DNA from: Streptomyces rubradiris
Lineage (GTDB): Bacteria > Actinomycetota > Actinomycetes > Streptomycetales > Streptomycetaceae
Reading direction: 5' to 3'
DNA length: 64,000 nt
NCBI RefSeq assembly: GCF_016860525.1
Contig: NZ_BNEA01000015.1
Location: 1,302,001-1,366,000, forward strand
Shown: positions 41,522 to 50,613 of the stretch, one piece after another
Numbering within the stretch: the stretch's first letter is position 1
Layout of the letters: each line of letters starts with the position of its first letter
Program-made: the position numbers and the translations under genes
Notes under the pieces: model-generated
Database searches by the model: none
What the model saw: the letters and a program-made list of their open reading frames with translations, nothing else
Told to the model about the DNA's origin: nothing

Positions 41522-42988
41522 CTACTGCGGCAGCTCCGCCGAGGCCTTGGCGGCGTCCTTGGCCACCTGACGGCGGATGCCGAACCAGCCGACGACCAGC
41601 ATGACGGCGATCACAGGGATCAGCAGCAGGGTCTTGCGGCCGACCTCCTCGTCGTTCCACATCATGCCGAGGCACACCAGCAGGAACACGACGGTGGCGA
41701 TCTCGGTGACCGGGCTGAACTTCAGCTGGAAGTGCGGCCGGGTGACCAGGCCGGCGCGGGCGCGGCGGACGAAGATCACGTGGCAGATCATGATGATCAC
41801 CCAGGTGCTGATGATGGCGAGCGAGGCGACGTTCAGCACGATCTCGAAGGCCTTGCTGGGCACCAGGTAGTTCAGGCCGACGCCGAGCACACAGACCGCG
41901 CAGGTCAGCAGGATGCCGCCGTAGGGCACCTGGCTGCGGCTCATCACGCGGGTGAACTTGGGCGCCGAGCCGGCCATGGCCATCGAGCGCAGGATGCGGC
42001 CGGTGGAGTACAGGCCGGAGTTCAGCGAGGACATGGCGGCGGTCAGCACGACCAGGTTCATCACGTCGCCGGCCGCCGGAACGCCGATCTTGGACAGCAC
42101 GGTCACGAACGGGCTCTGGTCGGCGGAGTACACCGAACCCGGCAGCAGCAGGGCGAGCAGCACGACGGAGCCGACGTAGAACAGGCCCACCCGCCACATG
42201 ATCGAGTTCACCGCGCGCGGGACGACCTTCTCCGGCTCGGCGGTCTCGCCGGCGGCCACGCCGACCAGCTCCAGGGCGGCGTAGGCGAAGATCACGCCCT
42301 GCATGACCAGGACGACGGGCATCAGCCCGTGCGGGAAGACGCCGCCGTGGTCGGTGATGACGCTCAGGCCCGGCTTGCTGCCGCCGACGTCGTGCTGGGT
42401 GGCCAGCAGGAAGATACCGATCAGCATGAAGCCCACGAGGGTGGCGACCTTGATGATCGCGAACCAGAACTCCAGCTCGCCGAAGACCTTCACCGAGATC
42501 AGGTTCACGGTGAGGACGACGGCGAGGGCGATCAGCGCCAGCACCCACTGGGGAATGGGGGTGAACATGCTCCAGTAGTGCGTGTACAGCGCGATCGCGG
42601 TGATGTCCGCGATGCCGGTGGTCGACCAGTTCAGGAAGTACATCCAGCCGGCGACATAGGCGCCCTTCTCACCGAGGAACTCGCGCGCGTACGACACGAA
42701 GGACCCGGAGGACGGACGGTAGAGGACCAGCTCGCCCAGGGCCCGCACGACGAAGAACGCGAAGACACCGCAGACCAGGTAGGCCAGGGCCAGCGCCGGA
42801 CCGGCGTTGTGCAGGCGGCCGCCGGCGCCCAGGAACAGGCCGGTGCCGATGGCGCCGCCGATGGCGATCATGTTGACGTGGCGGGCCTTGAGGTCCTTGC
42901 TGTATCCGGCGTCGCCCGCGTCCGCGGGCGCTGCGGCCACCTGGGGTTGGGTGGTGGCCTGTGCCGATTCCACGGCTTCCTTGCTCAC
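41522..42988 (-). CDS. Amino-acid permease (APC superfamily, AnsP/GabP-like)
   Basis: The 488-residue transporter has twelve predicted helices. Helix 1 has the amino-acid-binding glycine motif IAIGGAIGTGLFLGAG after the AAT-family lead KARHVNM. The overall pattern resembles L-asparagine (AnsP) and GABA permeases, which import with protons; the substrate is not certain. GTG 42988 is chosen (MSKEAVES) since GGAAG lies upstream. The gene is divergent from the MerR regulator, whose gene begins about 220 bases away, so control by that protein is possible. No terminator is visible before the macro-domain gene. Confidence 0.9.
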   Translation of the reverse strand: MSKEAVESAQATTQPQVAAAPADAGDAGYSKDLKARHVNMIAIGGAIGTGLFLGAGGRLHNAGPALALAYLVCGVFAFFVVRALGELVLYRPSSGSFVSYAREFLGEKGAYVAGWMYFLNWSTTGIADITAIALYTHYWSMFTPIPQWVLALIALAVVLTVNLISVKVFGELEFWFAIIKVATLVGFMLIGIFLLATQHDVGGSKPGLSVITDHGGVFPHGLMPVVLVMQGVIFAYAALELVGVAAGETAEPEKVVPRAVNSIMWRVGLFYVGSVVLLALLLPGSVYSADQSPFVTVLSKIGVPAAGDVMNLVVLTAAMSSLNSGLYSTGRILRSMAMAGSAPKFTRVMSRSQVPYGGILLTCAVCVLGVGLNYLVPSKAFEIVLNVASLAIISTWVIIMICHVIFVRRARAGLVTRPHFQLKFSPVTEIATVVFLLVCLGMMWNDEEVGRKTLLLIPVIAVMLVVGWFGIRRQVAKDAAKASAELPQ

Positions 42989-43177
42989 GGGTGGTTTCAC
43001 TTCCTGGTGCGCCCGGACCTCGTGGATCCGGGGGTCGTGCAGGTCTTGGCCCGCACCACCCTTTGTCGCGGCACAGACCAAGGCAGCAGCTTCCCAGACA
43101 GATCACTGGTTAAGCGGTGGTCTACGTCACAGAGCGGTACTTCTCACACCACGCGCACGCACTCCCCGCGGGTTTCA

Positions 43178-43201
43178 CACCATTGGTGAGACAGCGATAC
43201 T
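43178..43201 (+). promoter_or_regulatory. Promoter with palindrome before the MerR gene
   Basis: GATACT (43196-43201) ends 7 bases before the MerR ATG, a leaderless layout. Upstream is the palindrome CACCA-T-TGGTG (43178-43188), between the -10 box and a weak TTTCAC (43173-43178). MerR-family regulators typically bind between the -35 and -10 elements, so autoregulation is plausible. Confidence 0.5.
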
Positions 43202-43208
43202 GCTGTAC

Positions 43209-44045
43209 ATGACGACCGACACCGGGGAGCCCATCCTGACGATCGACGAGCTGGCCGCGCGGGCGGGCGTCACGGTCCGCACGGTCCGCTTCTACGGCAC
43301 CAAGGGGCTGCTGCCGCCGCCGGTGATCGGTCCGCGCCGGGTGGGCCACTACGGCAGCGAGCACCTGGCCCGGCTGGCGCTGATCGAGGAGATGCAGCAC
43401 CAGGGCATGACCCTGGCCGCGATCGAGCGGCACCTGCGGCAGCTGCCGGCCGACCTCGGCCCGCACGATCTGGCGATCCACCGGGCGGTGGTCGCCTCCT
43501 GGGCGCCGGACACCGTGGAGACCGTCTCCCGCCCGGAGCTGGAGCGGCGGGCGGGGCGGCGGCTGACCGGGGAGGACCTGGACCGGCTGGCGGCGATGAA
43601 CGTGGTCACACCGGACGGGGAGGGGGACGAGGAGTCCTTCCGCGTGGACTGCGGGCTGCTGCGGCTCGCCGTGCAGCTGCTGGACGTGCCGCTGGCGCAG
43701 GAGACGATCCTGGCCGCGCGGACCGTGCTGACCGGCCACGCGCGGGCGGCGGCGCACGAGTTGTCGGACCTGCTGCGCGAGGCGGTGGCCGAACGCGACA
43801 CGCGGGATGTGAAGTCCCTGTCGGCCCATATGCACCCGCTCGTGGTCCAGGCGCTGCTCACCACGTTCCAGCGGTCACTGCGGGAGGAACTGCGCCAGTG
43901 GCTGGACGGAGCGGACGGCCCGGACGAAGGCTACGGCGCTCACGACGGGGACGGTCCGGAGGGAGCGGTGGGCGCGGACGGCCTTGAACGAGCCGGGGGC
44001 GCGGACGACCCCCGACCCTCTGCGAACGCCGACGGCACCGCGTGA
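43209..44045 (+). CDS. MerR-family transcriptional regulator
   Basis: The 278-residue regulator has the MerR helix-turn-helix (LTIDELAARAGVTVRTVRFYGTKG) at residues 10-34, followed by the wing with VGHYGSEHLARL. The effector region (about 90-220) has no cysteine or TipA-like signature that would reveal a ligand. The C-terminal 50 residues are low-complexity (Gly/Asp/Ala with GPDEGYGAHDGDGPEG). The probable target is itself and perhaps the divergent permease. A strong terminator (44106-44143) follows and is shared with the convergent fatty-acid gene. Confidence 0.9.
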   Translation: MTTDTGEPILTIDELAARAGVTVRTVRFYGTKGLLPPPVIGPRRVGHYGSEHLARLALIEEMQHQGMTLAAIERHLRQLPADLGPHDLAIHRAVVASWAPDTVETVSRPELERRAGRRLTGEDLDRLAAMNVVTPDGEGDEESFRVDCGLLRLAVQLLDVPLAQETILAARTVLTGHARAAAHELSDLLREAVAERDTRDVKSLSAHMHPLVVQALLTTFQRSLREELRQWLDGADGPDEGYGAHDGDGPEGAVGADGLERAGGADDPRPSANADGTA

Positions 44046-44105
44046 GCGGCGGCCCCGGACGGCCCTGACGAAGCGGACGGCCGGACGGCGCGGACAGCTG
44101 ACGGC

Positions 44106-44143
44106 ACGGCGCGCCCCGGGCGCGGGGTCCCGGGGCGCGCCGT
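44106..44143. terminator. Bidirectional terminator, 15-bp perfect stem
   Basis: ACGGCGCGCCCCGGG (44106-44120) pairs perfectly with CCCGGGGCGCGCCGT (44129-44143) across an 8-base loop. It separates the convergent MerR and fatty-acid oxidation genes. Confidence 0.85.
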
Positions 44144-44157
44144 CCGGGTGTGGCGGC

Positions 44158-46335
44158 TCAGCGGGCGTCGGTGAAGATCTCCCCCTGCTCCGCCTTCGCC
44201 ACGAGCAGCGCGGGCGGGGTGAACCGGTCGCCGTAGCGCTCGGCCAGCTCGCGCGCGCGGGCGACGAAGCCGGGCAGGCCCCCTTCGTAGCCGTTGATGT
44301 ACTGGAGCACACCGCCGGTCCAGCCGGGGAAGCCGATGCCGAGGAGGGAGCCGATGTTGGCGTCGGCGACCGAGGTCAGGACGCCCTCCTCCAGCAGGCG
44401 TACGGTGTCGAGCGCCTCGGCGAAGAGCATGCGCTCCCGCATGTCCCGGAACGGGATGTCGTGGCCGGGCTTGGTGAAGTGCTCGCGCAGCCCCGGCCAG
44501 AGTCCGGCCCGCTCGCCGTCCTCGGTGTAGTCGTAGAAACCGGCGCCGCCGCTGCGCCCGGTGCGGCCGAACTCGTCCACCATGCGGTCGACGACCGTCT
44601 CGGCCGGGTGCGCGGTCCAGGTGCCGCCGGCCTCCTCCACGGCCCTCTTGGTCTCGGCCCGGATCTTGCGGGGCAGGGTGAGCGTCAGCTCGTCCATGAG
44701 GGAGAGCACCTTGGCGGGGTAGCCGGCCTGGGCGGCGGCCTGTTCCACGGAGGCGGGCTCGACACCCTCGCCGACCATGGCGACGCCCTCGTTGATGAAG
44801 TGGCCGATCACCCGGGAGGTGAAGAAGCCCCGCGAGTCGTTGACGACGATCGGCGTCTTGTTGATCTGCCGGACCAGGTCGAAGGCGCGCGCGAGCGCCT
44901 CCTCGCCGGTGCGCTCGCCCTTGATGATCTCGACCAGCGGCATCTTGTCGACCGGTGAGAAGAAGTGCAGCCCGATGAAGTCGGCCTGGCGGTCGACGCC
45001 CTCGGCGAGCGTGGTGATCGGCAGGGTGGAGGTGTTGGAGCACAGCAGCGCGTCGGGGGCGACGACCGACTCGATCTCCTGGAACACCTTGTGCTTGAGG
45101 GCGGTGTCCTCGAACACGGCCTCGATGACCGCGTCACAGCCCGCGAGGTCGGCCGTCTCCGCCGTGGGGGTGATCCGGGCGAGCAGCGCGTCGGCCTTCT
45201 GCTGGCTGGTGCGGCCCTTGGCGACGGCCTTGGCGCACAGCTTCTCCGAGTAGCCCTTGCCCTTGGCCGCGGCTTCGGGGGAGACGTCCTTGAGGACGAC
45301 GTCGATGCCCGCGCGGGCGCACGCGTAGGCGATGCCGGCGCCCATCATGCCGGCGCCGAGGACGGCCACCTTGCGCACCTGGCGGGGCTCGACGCCCTTG
45401 GGCCGGCTAGCGCCGGAGTTGACCGCCTGGAGGTCGAAGAAGAACGCCTGGATCATGTTCTTCGAGATCTGTCCGGCGGCCAGTTCCACGAAGTAGCGGG
45501 CCTCGATGACCTGGGCGGTCTCGAAGTCGACCTGGGAGCCCTCGACGGCCGCGGCGAGGATGTTGCGCGGGGCCGGGTAGGGGGCGCCGTTCGTCTGCTT
45601 GCGCAGGTTGGCCGGGAAGGCGGGCAGGTTGGCGGCGAACTTCGGGTGGGCCGGGGTGCCGCCGGGGATCTTGTAGCCCGGCGTGTCCCAGGGCTGCCGG
45701 GACTCGGGGTGGGCGTCGATGAACGCGCGGGCCTTGGCGATCAGTTCCTCGCGGGTCTCGGCCACCTCGTGGACCAGGCCGTTGTCCCGGGCCCGCCGGG
45801 CGTTGTACTGGGTGCCCTGCAGAAGCACCTTCAGCAGGGCGTCCGCGATGCCCAGCAGGCGTACGGTGCGCACCACTCCGCCGCCGCCGGGGAGCAGCCC
45901 GAGGGTGACCTCGGGGCAGCCGATCCGGGTGCCGGGGGTGTCCAGGGCGATCCGGTGGTGGCAGGCGAGGGCCAGTTCGAAGCCGCCGCCGAGGGCCGCG
46001 CCGTTGATCGCCGCGACGACCGGTTTGCCGAGGGTCTCGATGCGGCGCAGGTCGCGCTTGATGGCGAGGCCGCCGTCGAACAGTTCCTGTGCGGTCTCGG
46101 GGGTGACCTGGATGAGGTCGCGCAGGTCGCCGCCGGCGAAGAAGGTCTTCTTGGCCGAGGTGAGGATGACGCCGCGGATGGAGTCCCGTTCGGCCTCCAG
46201 CCGGTCGGTGATCACGGCGAGGGAGTCGCGGAACGCCTGGTTCATGGTGTTCGCGGACTGGTCCGGGTCGTCCAGGACGAGGGTGACGACACCGGTGTCG
46301 TCCTGCTCCCAGCGGATGGTGGTGCTCTCGGTCAT
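44158..46335 (-). CDS. fadB: Fatty-acid oxidation multifunctional enzyme (enoyl-CoA hydratase / 3-hydroxyacyl-CoA dehydrogenase)
   Basis: The 725-residue protein has an N-terminal crotonase domain (1-190) with both hydratase glutamates, Glu120 in GGGFELA and Glu142 in CPEVTLG. It is followed by the NAD-binding dehydrogenase domain (about 325-500, VAVLGAGMMGAGIAYACARAG, then LCSNTSTLPI and GLHFFSPV) and two C-terminal dehydrogenase domains. It catalyses hydration and oxidation steps of beta-oxidation and works with the thiolase encoded upstream, 41 bases away. The start is ATG 46335, preceded by GGAGACGAC. Naming as FadB or FadJ is by family only. Confidence 0.93.
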   Translation of the reverse strand: MTESTTIRWEQDDTGVVTLVLDDPDQSANTMNQAFRDSLAVITDRLEAERDSIRGVILTSAKKTFFAGGDLRDLIQVTPETAQELFDGGLAIKRDLRRIETLGKPVVAAINGAALGGGFELALACHHRIALDTPGTRIGCPEVTLGLLPGGGGVVRTVRLLGIADALLKVLLQGTQYNARRARDNGLVHEVAETREELIAKARAFIDAHPESRQPWDTPGYKIPGGTPAHPKFAANLPAFPANLRKQTNGAPYPAPRNILAAAVEGSQVDFETAQVIEARYFVELAAGQISKNMIQAFFFDLQAVNSGASRPKGVEPRQVRKVAVLGAGMMGAGIAYACARAGIDVVLKDVSPEAAAKGKGYSEKLCAKAVAKGRTSQQKADALLARITPTAETADLAGCDAVIEAVFEDTALKHKVFQEIESVVAPDALLCSNTSTLPITTLAEGVDRQADFIGLHFFSPVDKMPLVEIIKGERTGEEALARAFDLVRQINKTPIVVNDSRGFFTSRVIGHFINEGVAMVGEGVEPASVEQAAAQAGYPAKVLSLMDELTLTLPRKIRAETKRAVEEAGGTWTAHPAETVVDRMVDEFGRTGRSGGAGFYDYTEDGERAGLWPGLREHFTKPGHDIPFRDMRERMLFAEALDTVRLLEEGVLTSVADANIGSLLGIGFPGWTGGVLQYINGYEGGLPGFVARARELAERYGDRFTPPALLVAKAEQGEIFTDAR

Positions 46336-46376
46336 GACAGTCGTCTCCGTTGAAGTCGCTTGGTTCCGCGGGGAGT

Positions 46377-47591
46377 TCAGATACGTTCGAGGACGGTGGC
46401 GATGCCCATGCCGCCGCCGACGCACAGCGTGGCGAGGCCGTAGCGCTTGTCCTGGCGCTCCAGTTCGTCGACGAGGGTGCCGAGGATCATCGCGCCGGTG
46501 GCGCCGAGCGGGTGGCCGAAGGCGATGGCGCCGCCGTTGACGTTGATCTTGTCCAGGCTCAGGCCCATGTCCTTCGCGTAGCGCAGGACGACCGCGGCGA
46601 ACGCCTCGTTGATCTCGACCAGGTCGATGTCGTCGATGGTGAGACCGGCCTTGGCCAGGGCCTTGCGGCTGGCGGGGGCGGGGCCGGTGAGCATGATGGT
46701 CGGCTCGGAGCCGGAGACGGCGGCGGAGACGATCCGCGCGCGCGGGGTGAGGCCGTGGCGTTCGCCGGCCTCGCGGGAGCCGATCGCGACGAGCGCGGCG
46801 CCGTCCACGATGCCGGAGGAGTTGCCCGCGTGGTGGACGTGGTCGATCTTCTCCACCCAGTGGTACCTCTGGAGCGCGACGGCGTCGAAGCCGCCCAGGT
46901 CGCCGATGTCCGCGAAGGACGGCTTGAGCCCCGCGAGGGAGTCGGCGGTGGTGCCGGGGCGCGGGTGCTCGTCGTGGTCGAGGACGACCAGGCCGTTGCG
47001 GTCCTTGACGGGGACCACGGAGCGTTCGAAGCGGTTCTCCTTCCAGGCGGTGGCGGCGCGCTCCTGGGACAGGGCCGCGTACTCGTCCACGTCGCGGCGG
47101 GAGAAGCCCTCGATGGTGGCGATCAGGTCGGCGCTGATGCCCTGCGGGACGAAGTCGACGGCGAGGTTGGTCATCGGGTCGTTGAACCAGGCGCCGCCGT
47201 CCGAGGCCATCGGGACGCGGGACATGGACTCGACGCCGCCGGCCAGGACCAGGTCCTCCCAGCCGGCCCGGACCTTGGCGGCGGCCAGGTTGACGGCCTC
47301 CAGGCCGGAGGCACAGAAGCGGTTTTCCTGGACGCCCGCGACGGTGTCCGGCAGCCCGGCGGCGAGGGCGGCGATCCGGGCGATGTCGGAACCCTGGTCG
47401 CCGACGGGGCTGACGACGCCGAGCACGATGTCGTCGATCCCGGCCGGGTCGAGGTCCGGGAAGCGGTCCCGGATCTCGTGGATGAGGCCGACGACCAGGT
47501 CGATGGGCTTCGTGCCGTGCAGGGCGCCGTTCGCCTTGCCGCGCCCGCGGGGGGTGCGGATCGCGTCGTACACGTACGCTTCGGTGCTCAC
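46377..47591 (-). CDS. fadA: Acetyl-CoA acyltransferase (thiolase)
   Basis: The 404-residue thiolase has the acyl-accepting Cys93 in [11 protein letters not shown], the catalytic His in [10 protein letters not shown] and the proton-donating Cys in TLCVGGGMG. It cleaves 3-ketoacyl-CoA, the last step of beta-oxidation, and forms the expected pair with the downstream multifunctional enzyme. Length is normal. The start at 47591 is a GTG, preceded by a GGAAAGGCACC-like site. The gap to the upstream CoA-transferase gene is 42 bases, so the three are probably one transcript. Confidence 0.93.
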   Translation of the reverse strand: MSTEAYVYDAIRTPRGRGKANGALHGTKPIDLVVGLIHEIRDRFPDLDPAGIDDIVLGVVSPVGDQGSDIARIAALAAGLPDTVAGVQENRFCASGLEAVNLAAAKVRAGWEDLVLAGGVESMSRVPMASDGGAWFNDPMTNLAVDFVPQGISADLIATIEGFSRRDVDEYAALSQERAATAWKENRFERSVVPVKDRNGLVVLDHDEHPRPGTTADSLAGLKPSFADIGDLGGFDAVALQRYHWVEKIDHVHHAGNSSGIVDGAALVAIGSREAGERHGLTPRARIVSAAVSGSEPTIMLTGPAPASRKALAKAGLTIDDIDLVEINEAFAAVVLRYAKDMGLSLDKINVNGGAIAFGHPLGATGAMILGTLVDELERQDKRYGLATLCVGGGMGIATVLERI

Positions 47592-47633
47592 TGGGGTGCC
47601 TTTCGGGAGGGTGGGCCGGGCGGGGTCGGCGGG

Positions 47634-48818
47634 TCAGCCGCCGTCGGTGATCGCGTCTTCGGTGGCCGGGGCGTCGGGGCCGCCGGCGGGGCGGGGCGGT
47701 ATGCGCCAGTCCCGGGCGACCGCCGCGGTGTCCGCGCCGGGCCGGGCGGGGCCGGTGCGGACGGTGGCCGGGGTGGCGGAGAACCGGGGGGCGGGGGCGG
47801 GCTGGGTGATGCCGTCGTGGTCGGTGAAGGTGGCGCGGGCGGCCAGGTGCGGGTGGTGCGGGGCCTCGCGCAGGCCGAGCACGGGTGCCACGCAGGCGTC
47901 GGAGTCCTCGAAGACGGCCGTCCACTCGGCCCGGGTGCGGGTCTTGAAGGCGGCGGCGATCCGTTCGCGCAGCTCCCCCCAGCGGGTGAGGTCGGTGCGG
48001 GCGGAGGCGAGGGGGGCGAGGCCCAGCAGGCGCAGGAACTCGTCGTAGAACTTCTCTTCCAGGGCGCCGACCGCCATGTACCGGCCGTCGGCGGTCTCGT
48101 AGGTGCCGTAGTACGGGCAGCCGCCGTCCAGGAGGTTGGCGGCGCGCCGGTCCTGCCAGCCGCCGGCGGCGAGCATGGCGTGGATCATCGTGGACAGGTG
48201 GGCCGTGCCGTCGACGATGGCCGCGTCGACCACCTGGCCGGTGCCGGTCGCGCGCGCGTGGTGCAGGGCGGCGAGCACGCCGACGACCAGGTAGAGGGCG
48301 CCGCCCGCGTAGTCCCCGAGGAGGTTGGCGGGCACGGCCGGGGGTTCGTCCGGGCGGCCGATCATGCCGAGGGTGCCGGTGAGCGCGATGTAGGCGATGT
48401 CGTGGCCGGCGCGGTGGGCGAGGGGGCCGTCCTGGCCCCAGCCGGTCATCCGGCCGTAGACCAGGCGGGGGTTGCGGGCGTGGCAGTCGCCGGGGCCGAC
48501 GCCGAGCCGTTCGGCGACGCCCGGGCGGTAGCCCTCCACGAGGATGTCGGCCCGTTCGGCGAGGTCCAGGACGCGTGCGGGGCCGTCCGGCGCCTTGAGG
48601 TCGACCACCACGGAGCGCTTGTTGCGGTTGGTGAGGTCGCGGGCCGGGTCGAGGCCGAGGCCCGCGCCGCCCGGGCGGTCCACCCGGACCACGTCGGCGC
48701 CCAGGTCGGCCAGCAGCATGGCGGCGAACGGGCCGGGCCCGATGCCGGCCAGTTCGACCACGCGCACGCCGGAGAGCGGGCCGGTACCCGGCGCCGGCGG
48801 CGTCTGTGCCGTTGTCAT
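47634..48818 (-). CDS. CaiB/BaiF CoA-transferase family protein (alpha-methylacyl-CoA racemase-like)
   Basis: The 394-residue protein is a family III CoA-transferase/racemase. [35 protein letters not shown] is the conserved opening region, RSVVVDLK follows, and [11 protein letters not shown] supplies the likely catalytic Asp. Members transfer CoA between acids or epimerise 2-methylacyl-CoA; the latter suits branched fatty-acid breakdown, and Streptomyces membranes are rich in branched chains. ATG 48818 is preferred; the frame extends further to 48920. It leads the leftward beta-oxidation operon. Two palindromes in its upstream region (48877-48917) are operator candidates. Confidence 0.85.
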   Translation of the reverse strand: MTTAQTPPAPGTGPLSGVRVVELAGIGPGPFAAMLLADLGADVVRVDRPGGAGLGLDPARDLTNRNKRSVVVDLKAPDGPARVLDLAERADILVEGYRPGVAERLGVGPGDCHARNPRLVYGRMTGWGQDGPLAHRAGHDIAYIALTGTLGMIGRPDEPPAVPANLLGDYAGGALYLVVGVLAALHHARATGTGQVVDAAIVDGTAHLSTMIHAMLAAGGWQDRRAANLLDGGCPYYGTYETADGRYMAVGALEEKFYDEFLRLLGLAPLASARTDLTRWGELRERIAAAFKTRTRAEWTAVFEDSDACVAPVLGLREAPHHPHLAARATFTDHDGITQPAPAPRFSATPATVRTGPARPGADTAAVARDWRIPPRPAGGPDAPATEDAITDGG

Positions 48819-48876
48819 CCGTCCAGCCCCCATGCGTGTGTGACACCGTTGCTGTAACACCGGTGATGCTAAGAAC

Positions 48877-48917
48877 GTGTTCCACCGAACACAAGACCCA
48901 ACGAGCAAGCGCTTAGC
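48877..48917. promoter_or_regulatory. Two operator candidates upstream of the beta-oxidation operon
   Basis: GTGTTC-CACC-GAACAC (48877-48892) is a perfect 6-4-6 palindrome, and GAGCAAGCGCTTAGC (48903-48917) contains the 8-base palindrome AAGCGCTT. They lie in the 337-base divergent region 48819-49155, which holds no gene. Similar AAGCGCTT sites are, from memory, common before actinobacterial acyl-CoA genes. Confidence 0.5.
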
Positions 48918-49155
48918 CAAGTGCCCGGCGCGTCAGCCATCACCCGGACGAGTGAACGGGACCGCGCCTCCCCCGCCGTCCGCGCGGTGCCGGCACGCCC
49001 GCCGGGGCGGGTGTGCCGGCTCCCGCGGGCGCGGGGTGTTCCTGACTGCGGGCACCGCTGCCTCCGGGCTGGTCCTCGGACTGCGCACTCCTCACGCTAG
49101 CCTCGGCCACCGACAGCGGCGCGAGCTGCGCCGGGGTGTGCGGACAAGGGGTGAC

Positions 49156-50334
49156 ATGAGCAGCATCGGCAGGGCCGGCCGTCCCTACGACCTCGTGCTC
49201 TTCGGAGCCACGGGCTTCGTCGGCACGCTCACGGCCCGCTATCTCGCCGAGCACGCGCCGCGCGGGCTGCGCTGGGCGGTCGCCGGCCGTGACGAACGGC
49301 GGCTGGAACGGCTGCGGGAGAGCCTGCCCGGCGGCGAGGGCATCGGCGTCCTGCGGGCCGACACGGGCGAACCGGCCACCCTGCGCGCGCTCGCCGGGCA
49401 CGCGCGCGTGGTCGCCACGACCGTCGGACCGTACGTGCTCCACGGCGAGGAACTCGTCGCCGCCTGCGCCGACAGCGGCACCGACTACCTGGACCTCACG
49501 GGCGAGCCGGAGTTCGTGGACCTGATGTACGTCCGGTACGACGCACGCGCGCGGGAGACGGGCGCGCGCCTGGTGCACGCCTGCGGCTTCGACTCGGTCC
49601 CGCACGACCTCGGCGTGTACGTCACGGTCCGCCAACTGCCCGAGGGCGTGCCGCTGACCGTGGACGGCTACGTGACCGTGGACGCGGCCTTCTCCGGCGG
49701 CACCCTCGCCTCCGCGCTGAACCAGCTGGCCCGCGCCGGGCGGATGCGGGCCGCAGCCCGCGAACGGGCCCGGCACGAGCCGCGGCTGCCGGGCCGCCGG
49801 GTCACGACGCCGCCCGGCGCGCCGAGGTTCGCCCCGGAGGCCGGCGCCTGGGCGCTGCCGCTGCCCACCATCGACCCGCAGGTCGTGCGCCGTTCGGCGC
49901 GGGCGCTGGAGCGGTACGGCCCGGACTTCCGCTACCGCCACTACGCCGCCGTACGCCACTTGCCGGTCGCCCTCGGCGGGGCCGCCGCCGTCGGCGCGCT
50001 GGCGGTCGCGGCCCAGTTGCCGCCCGTGCGGCGCCGGGTGTCGGACCTGCTCCGGCCGGGCGACGGCCCGGGCCCGGACAAGCGGGCGAAGAGCTGGTTC
50101 CGGGTGCGGTTCGTCGGCGAGGGCGGCGGGGAGCGCGTGTACACCGAGGTCGCGGGCGGCGACCCGGGCTACGACGAGACGGCGAAGATGTTCGCCGAGG
50201 CCGCCCTCTGCCTGGCCTTCGACGAGCTGCCGCCGACGGCCGGCCAGGTCACCACCGCCGAGGCGATGGGCGACGCCCTGACCGAACGGCTGCGCGCGGC
50301 CGGGATCACCTTCCGGGTGGCGGCGCGGCGCTGA
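49156..50334 (+). CDS. Saccharopine-dehydrogenase-like / trans-acting enoyl reductase family protein
   Basis: The 392-residue protein has a Rossmann motif near its start (YDLVLFGATGFVGTLTARYLA) and the family-typical VVATTVGPYVLHGEELVAACADSG and ACGFDSVPHDLG. It is like Mycobacterium Rv2449c/Rv2953 proteins, where Rv2953 acts as a stand-alone enoyl reductase in phthiocerol-lipid synthesis. The Streptomyces substrate is unknown. One hydrophobic stretch near residue 280 (ALGGAAAVGALAVAAQL) may touch the membrane. ATG 49156 follows AAGGGGTG; upstream frame extension is not needed. It is divergent from the beta-oxidation operon. Confidence 0.85.
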   Translation: MSSIGRAGRPYDLVLFGATGFVGTLTARYLAEHAPRGLRWAVAGRDERRLERLRESLPGGEGIGVLRADTGEPATLRALAGHARVVATTVGPYVLHGEELVAACADSGTDYLDLTGEPEFVDLMYVRYDARARETGARLVHACGFDSVPHDLGVYVTVRQLPEGVPLTVDGYVTVDAAFSGGTLASALNQLARAGRMRAAARERARHEPRLPGRRVTTPPGAPRFAPEAGAWALPLPTIDPQVVRRSARALERYGPDFRYRHYAAVRHLPVALGGAAAVGALAVAAQLPPVRRRVSDLLRPGDGPGPDKRAKSWFRVRFVGEGGGERVYTEVAGGDPGYDETAKMFAEAALCLAFDELPPTAGQVTTAEAMGDALTERLRAAGITFRVAARR

Positions 50335-50424
50335 CCGGAACACGTCGGTCCCGGCCCGCCCGCCGGTGCCCGGCTGCGACGATGGGGCCTTGACCGGAGT
50401 GTCCCCCGAGGAGGCGGAGCGCAC

Positions 50425-50613
50425 GTGAAGTTCGTGCTGGAAGTGACCGTGGACGACGCTGTGGAGGCGCAGGACCGGGCGCGCGAACTGGAGCGCATCC
50501 TGCGCTACTGGGGTGGCAACCTGCGCCACTACGCCGTGGAACCCGGTGCCGGTTCGGCCGTCTACGACTCGGCGTACCAGGAGGTGGGCGCCTGGCGGGT
50601 CGTGGCGTCCTGA
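50425..50613 (+). CDS. Small conserved-looking hypothetical protein, 62 residues
   Basis: The protein opens MKFVLEVTVDDAVEAQDRAR and ends YQEVGAWRVVAS, a compact alpha/beta pattern. About 89% of its third codon positions are G or C, and a GGAG site precedes the GTG start, so it is very likely coding. No family is recognised. Its last 52 bases overlap the 3' end of the convergent endonuclease V gene. Confidence 0.7.
   Translation: MKFVLEVTVDDAVEAQDRARELERILRYWGGNLRHYAVEPGAGSAVYDSAYQEVGAWRVVAS

Noticed and set aside
44158..48894. A single 1578-codon leftward frame covering fadB, the thiolase and the CoA-transferase
   Set aside because: Only the first 725 residues' worth before 46335 match a family. 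The thiolase and CaiB proteins are clearly read in other frames, so the extension is a shadow.
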